From Cellulomonas sp. PhB150 (GTDB lineage: Bacteria; Actinomycetota; Actinomycetes; Actinomycetales; Cellulomonadaceae), in assembly GCF_003755175.1 (NCBI RefSeq), contig NZ_RKHX01000001.1, positions 1,302,001-1,366,000 on the forward strand: 64,000 bases of DNA. Reading direction: 5' to 3'. Positions within the stretch are counted from its first letter, which is position 1. Each line of letters starts with the position of its first letter. Shown here piece after piece: positions 62,709-64,000 of the stretch. A model generated the notes under the pieces. The model was not told the origin of the DNA, made no database searches, and worked only from the letters and a program-made list of their open reading frames with translations. A program made the position numbers and the translations under genes.

Positions 62709-64000
62709 CTACCTGCGGACGGTGAGGGTCACCGTCCGGGTCGACGAGGCGACGCCCGCGGATCCGGCGTAGGTGACCTTGACCTTGTACGTGCCGGCCT
62801 TGAGCTTCGGCAGGGTGGTGCTCGCCGTGCCCTTCGTCGAGAGCGTCGCCGTCTTGGCCGTGACCTTCTTGCCTGCCTTGGTCACCGTCACCGTGACCTT
62901 GCCGGTGACCTTGCCGGTGGCCTTGACGCCGGTCGACGAGGCGACGGTCGCGGTGACCTTCGCCTTCGTGGTGGTGCGCACCTTCGTCGGTGACACCGTC
63001 ACCTTCGTCGTCGAGGAGGCCTTGACGACCTTGAGCGTGACGACGTCCGACGAGCCCGCGAACCGGGCGTCGCCGCCGTAGACGACGGTCAGGCGGTGGG
63101 CGCCGACCTTGAGCGACGACGCGAGATTCACGCTGACGCGGCCGCCCGCGAGCGTCCCGCGGCCGACCTGCGTCGAGCCGTCGAGCACCCGGACGGTGCC
63201 CGTCGGGGTCCCGCCGGCGCCCGTGACCCGGACCGTGACGACGCCCGCCTTGCCGTAGGTGAGCCTCGCCGGGGCGACCGCCACGGCCGAGGACGGCGCC
63301 AGGACGACGCCGGCCTTCGGCACGACCACCGAGCCCGTGCTCTCCACGTTGCCGACCCCGTCGACGGCCCGGAACTGCACCGTCGTCTGCGCGGCCCCGA
63401 CCGCGACCGCCTTGGTGTACGTCGTGAAGGAGCCCGTGGTCCCGGTCCGGTACTCGATGCGGGCCACGCCCGAGCCGTCGTCGGCCGCGCGGAGCGCGAC
63501 CGTCCGGGCCTTGCCGTCCACCGTGGCCTGCGAGACCGGGGCGGCCGCGTCGACCTTGACGGTCAGCGAACGCTCCGGGGAGGTGTTGCCCGCCGCGTCC
63601 ACCGCCCGGGCCCGCACCTCGTGCGTGCCGTTGCCGGCGACCTGCACGGACGCAGTCGAGCCGTCCGTTGACGCCCACGCGCCGCCGTCGAGCGAGACCT
63701 CGACGTGGTCGACGCCGCGGTCGTCGCTCGCCTTCGCGACCACCGTCACCGGCGAGGCGTGGTAGCCGTTCACGGCCGTGCCCGACGCCGCCAGCGACGT
63801 GATCGTCGGCGCCGCCTCGTCCGTCGTGTGCAGCCGCAGGAAGGTGATCGAGTACGCCGGGAAGTCGTAGGTGAAGTCGTTCGACAGCCCGGTCAGCTCG
63901 CGCTCGACCGGCACGATCTTGGTCTTGTCGGCCTTGGTGTTCATGTCCGACGGGTTGCCCACCATCTCGGTGGCCGTGCCGGTCGGGGCGACCTCGACGT
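62709..64000 (-). CDS. C-terminal part of a secreted glycosidase, probably GH51 arabinofuranosidase (partial)
   Basis: The reading frame is open to the right edge, so the 5' part including the catalytic domain lies outside. The first visible residues end in a beta domain with GLSNDFTYDFPAYSITFLRLHT (read as FTYDFPAYSITFLRL), a sequence typical of the end of GH51 alpha-L-arabinofuranosidases. Then follow an OmpL47-like domain (HVEVSLDGGAW, VDAAGNTSPERS, EYRTGTTGSF) and two Ig modules, closely resembling the C terminus of the second GH43 protein. TAG stop at 62709. The cluster of three suggests cooperative arabinan breakdown. Confidence 0.75.
   Translation of the reverse strand, partial: VEVAPTGTATEMVGNPSDMNTKADKTKIVPVERELTGLSNDFTYDFPAYSITFLRLHTTDEAAPTITSLAASGTAVNGYHASPVTVVAKASDDRGVDHVEVSLDGGAWASTDGSTASVQVAGNGTHEVRARAVDAAGNTSPERSLTVKVDAAAPVSQATVDGKARTVALRAADDGSGVARIEYRTGTTGSFTTYTKAVAVGAAQTTVQFRAVDGVGNVESTGSVVVPKAGVVLAPSSAVAVAPARLTYGKAGVVTVRVTGAGGTPTGTVRVLDGSTQVGRGTLAGGRVSVNLASSLKVGAHRLTVVYGGDARFAGSSDVVTLKVVKASSTTKVTVSPTKVRTTTKAKVTATVASSTGVKATGKVTGKVTVTVTKAGKKVTAKTATLSTKGTASTTLPKLKAGTYKVKVTYAGSAGVASSTRTVTLTVRR

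Noticed and set aside
59310..62993. Plus-strand open frame antisense to the second GH43 gene
   Set aside because: Same shadow effect; no start signal and no recognisable domain.
62709..63965. ATG at 63965 as a true start of a short Ig-domain protein
   Set aside because: The frame stays open to the window edge and the first residues continue a GH51-like C-terminal domain, so this is the end of a larger gene.
1..64000. tRNA, rRNA, insertion sequences, prophage or CRISPR
   Set aside because: None of the characteristic sequences, repeats or genes was seen on reading; small structured RNAs cannot be excluded without a covariance search.

Overview
The window looks like chromosome of a very GC-rich, Gram-positive actinobacterium. 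The codon bias is extreme, GTG starts are frequent, menaquinone is the only quinone pathway visible, cytochrome c maturation is of the Ccs/Res type, and there is a putative mycothiol-dependent enzyme, a BldC-like regulator and a bS22-type mini ribosomal protein. Large secreted multidomain arabinan- and starch-degrading enzymes point towards the Cellulomonas group; that placement is inference. No rRNA, tRNA, insertion sequence, phage gene or CRISPR array was seen.

Layout. 1-8.7 kb: htpX (cut by the left edge), fprA ferredoxin/adrenodoxin reductase, a secreted starch-binding alpha-amylase, a RarD-type transporter, an FHA/RDD protein with a PP2C phosphatase, and a polyprenyl diphosphate synthase. 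8.7-26.5 kb: a complete 14-gene nuoA-N operon for complex I, led by a menaquinone-reductase-like flavoprotein, with most junctions overlapping by 1-8 nt. 26.7-39.3 kb: most of the menaquinone pathway (menG, menF, menD, menC, menB, menE, menA), interrupted by an HtrA-type protease, a TetR/SMR efflux pair, a small membrane protein and a DUF3048 lipoprotein. 39.3-44.7 kb: two small membrane proteins and a histidine phosphatase-tlpA-ccdA-resB-ccsB cytochrome c maturation operon. 44.7-54 kb: MarR/YceI pair, the redox sensor Rex, a glutaredoxin-like protein, a HAD phosphatase, an acetyltransferase, bS22, a BldC-like regulator, an AcuC-like deacetylase, the TrkH/TrkA potassium system and a mycothiol-type DinB enzyme. 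54-64 kb: three giant secreted enzymes (two GH43 and the C-terminal part of a probable GH51), all ending in related Ig-like modules.

How the genes work together. Much of the window builds one respiratory chain: quinone head group (menF/D/C/E/B), side chain (polyprenyl synthase), prenylation and methylation (menA, menG), side-chain reduction (menJ-like), NADH oxidation (nuo) and cytochrome c assembly (ccs/res). The order resembles the M. tuberculosis Rv0525-Rv0563 region with the nuo operon placed between the menJ-like gene and the polyprenyl synthase gene. A near-consensus Rex operator directly before the menJ-like/nuo operon, together with rex itself 20 kb away, suggests NADH/NAD+ control of this operon.

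Regulatory sequence features. About a dozen genes start 6-8 nt after a TANNNT box and six more start exactly 6 nt after a GANNNT box, a pattern expected of leaderless transcripts. A 24-bp TetR-type palindrome sits between the SMR exporter and menB, and a 17-bp near copy of its left side recurs in the MarR/YceI intergenic region. Strong GC-rich hairpins follow most isolated transcription units.
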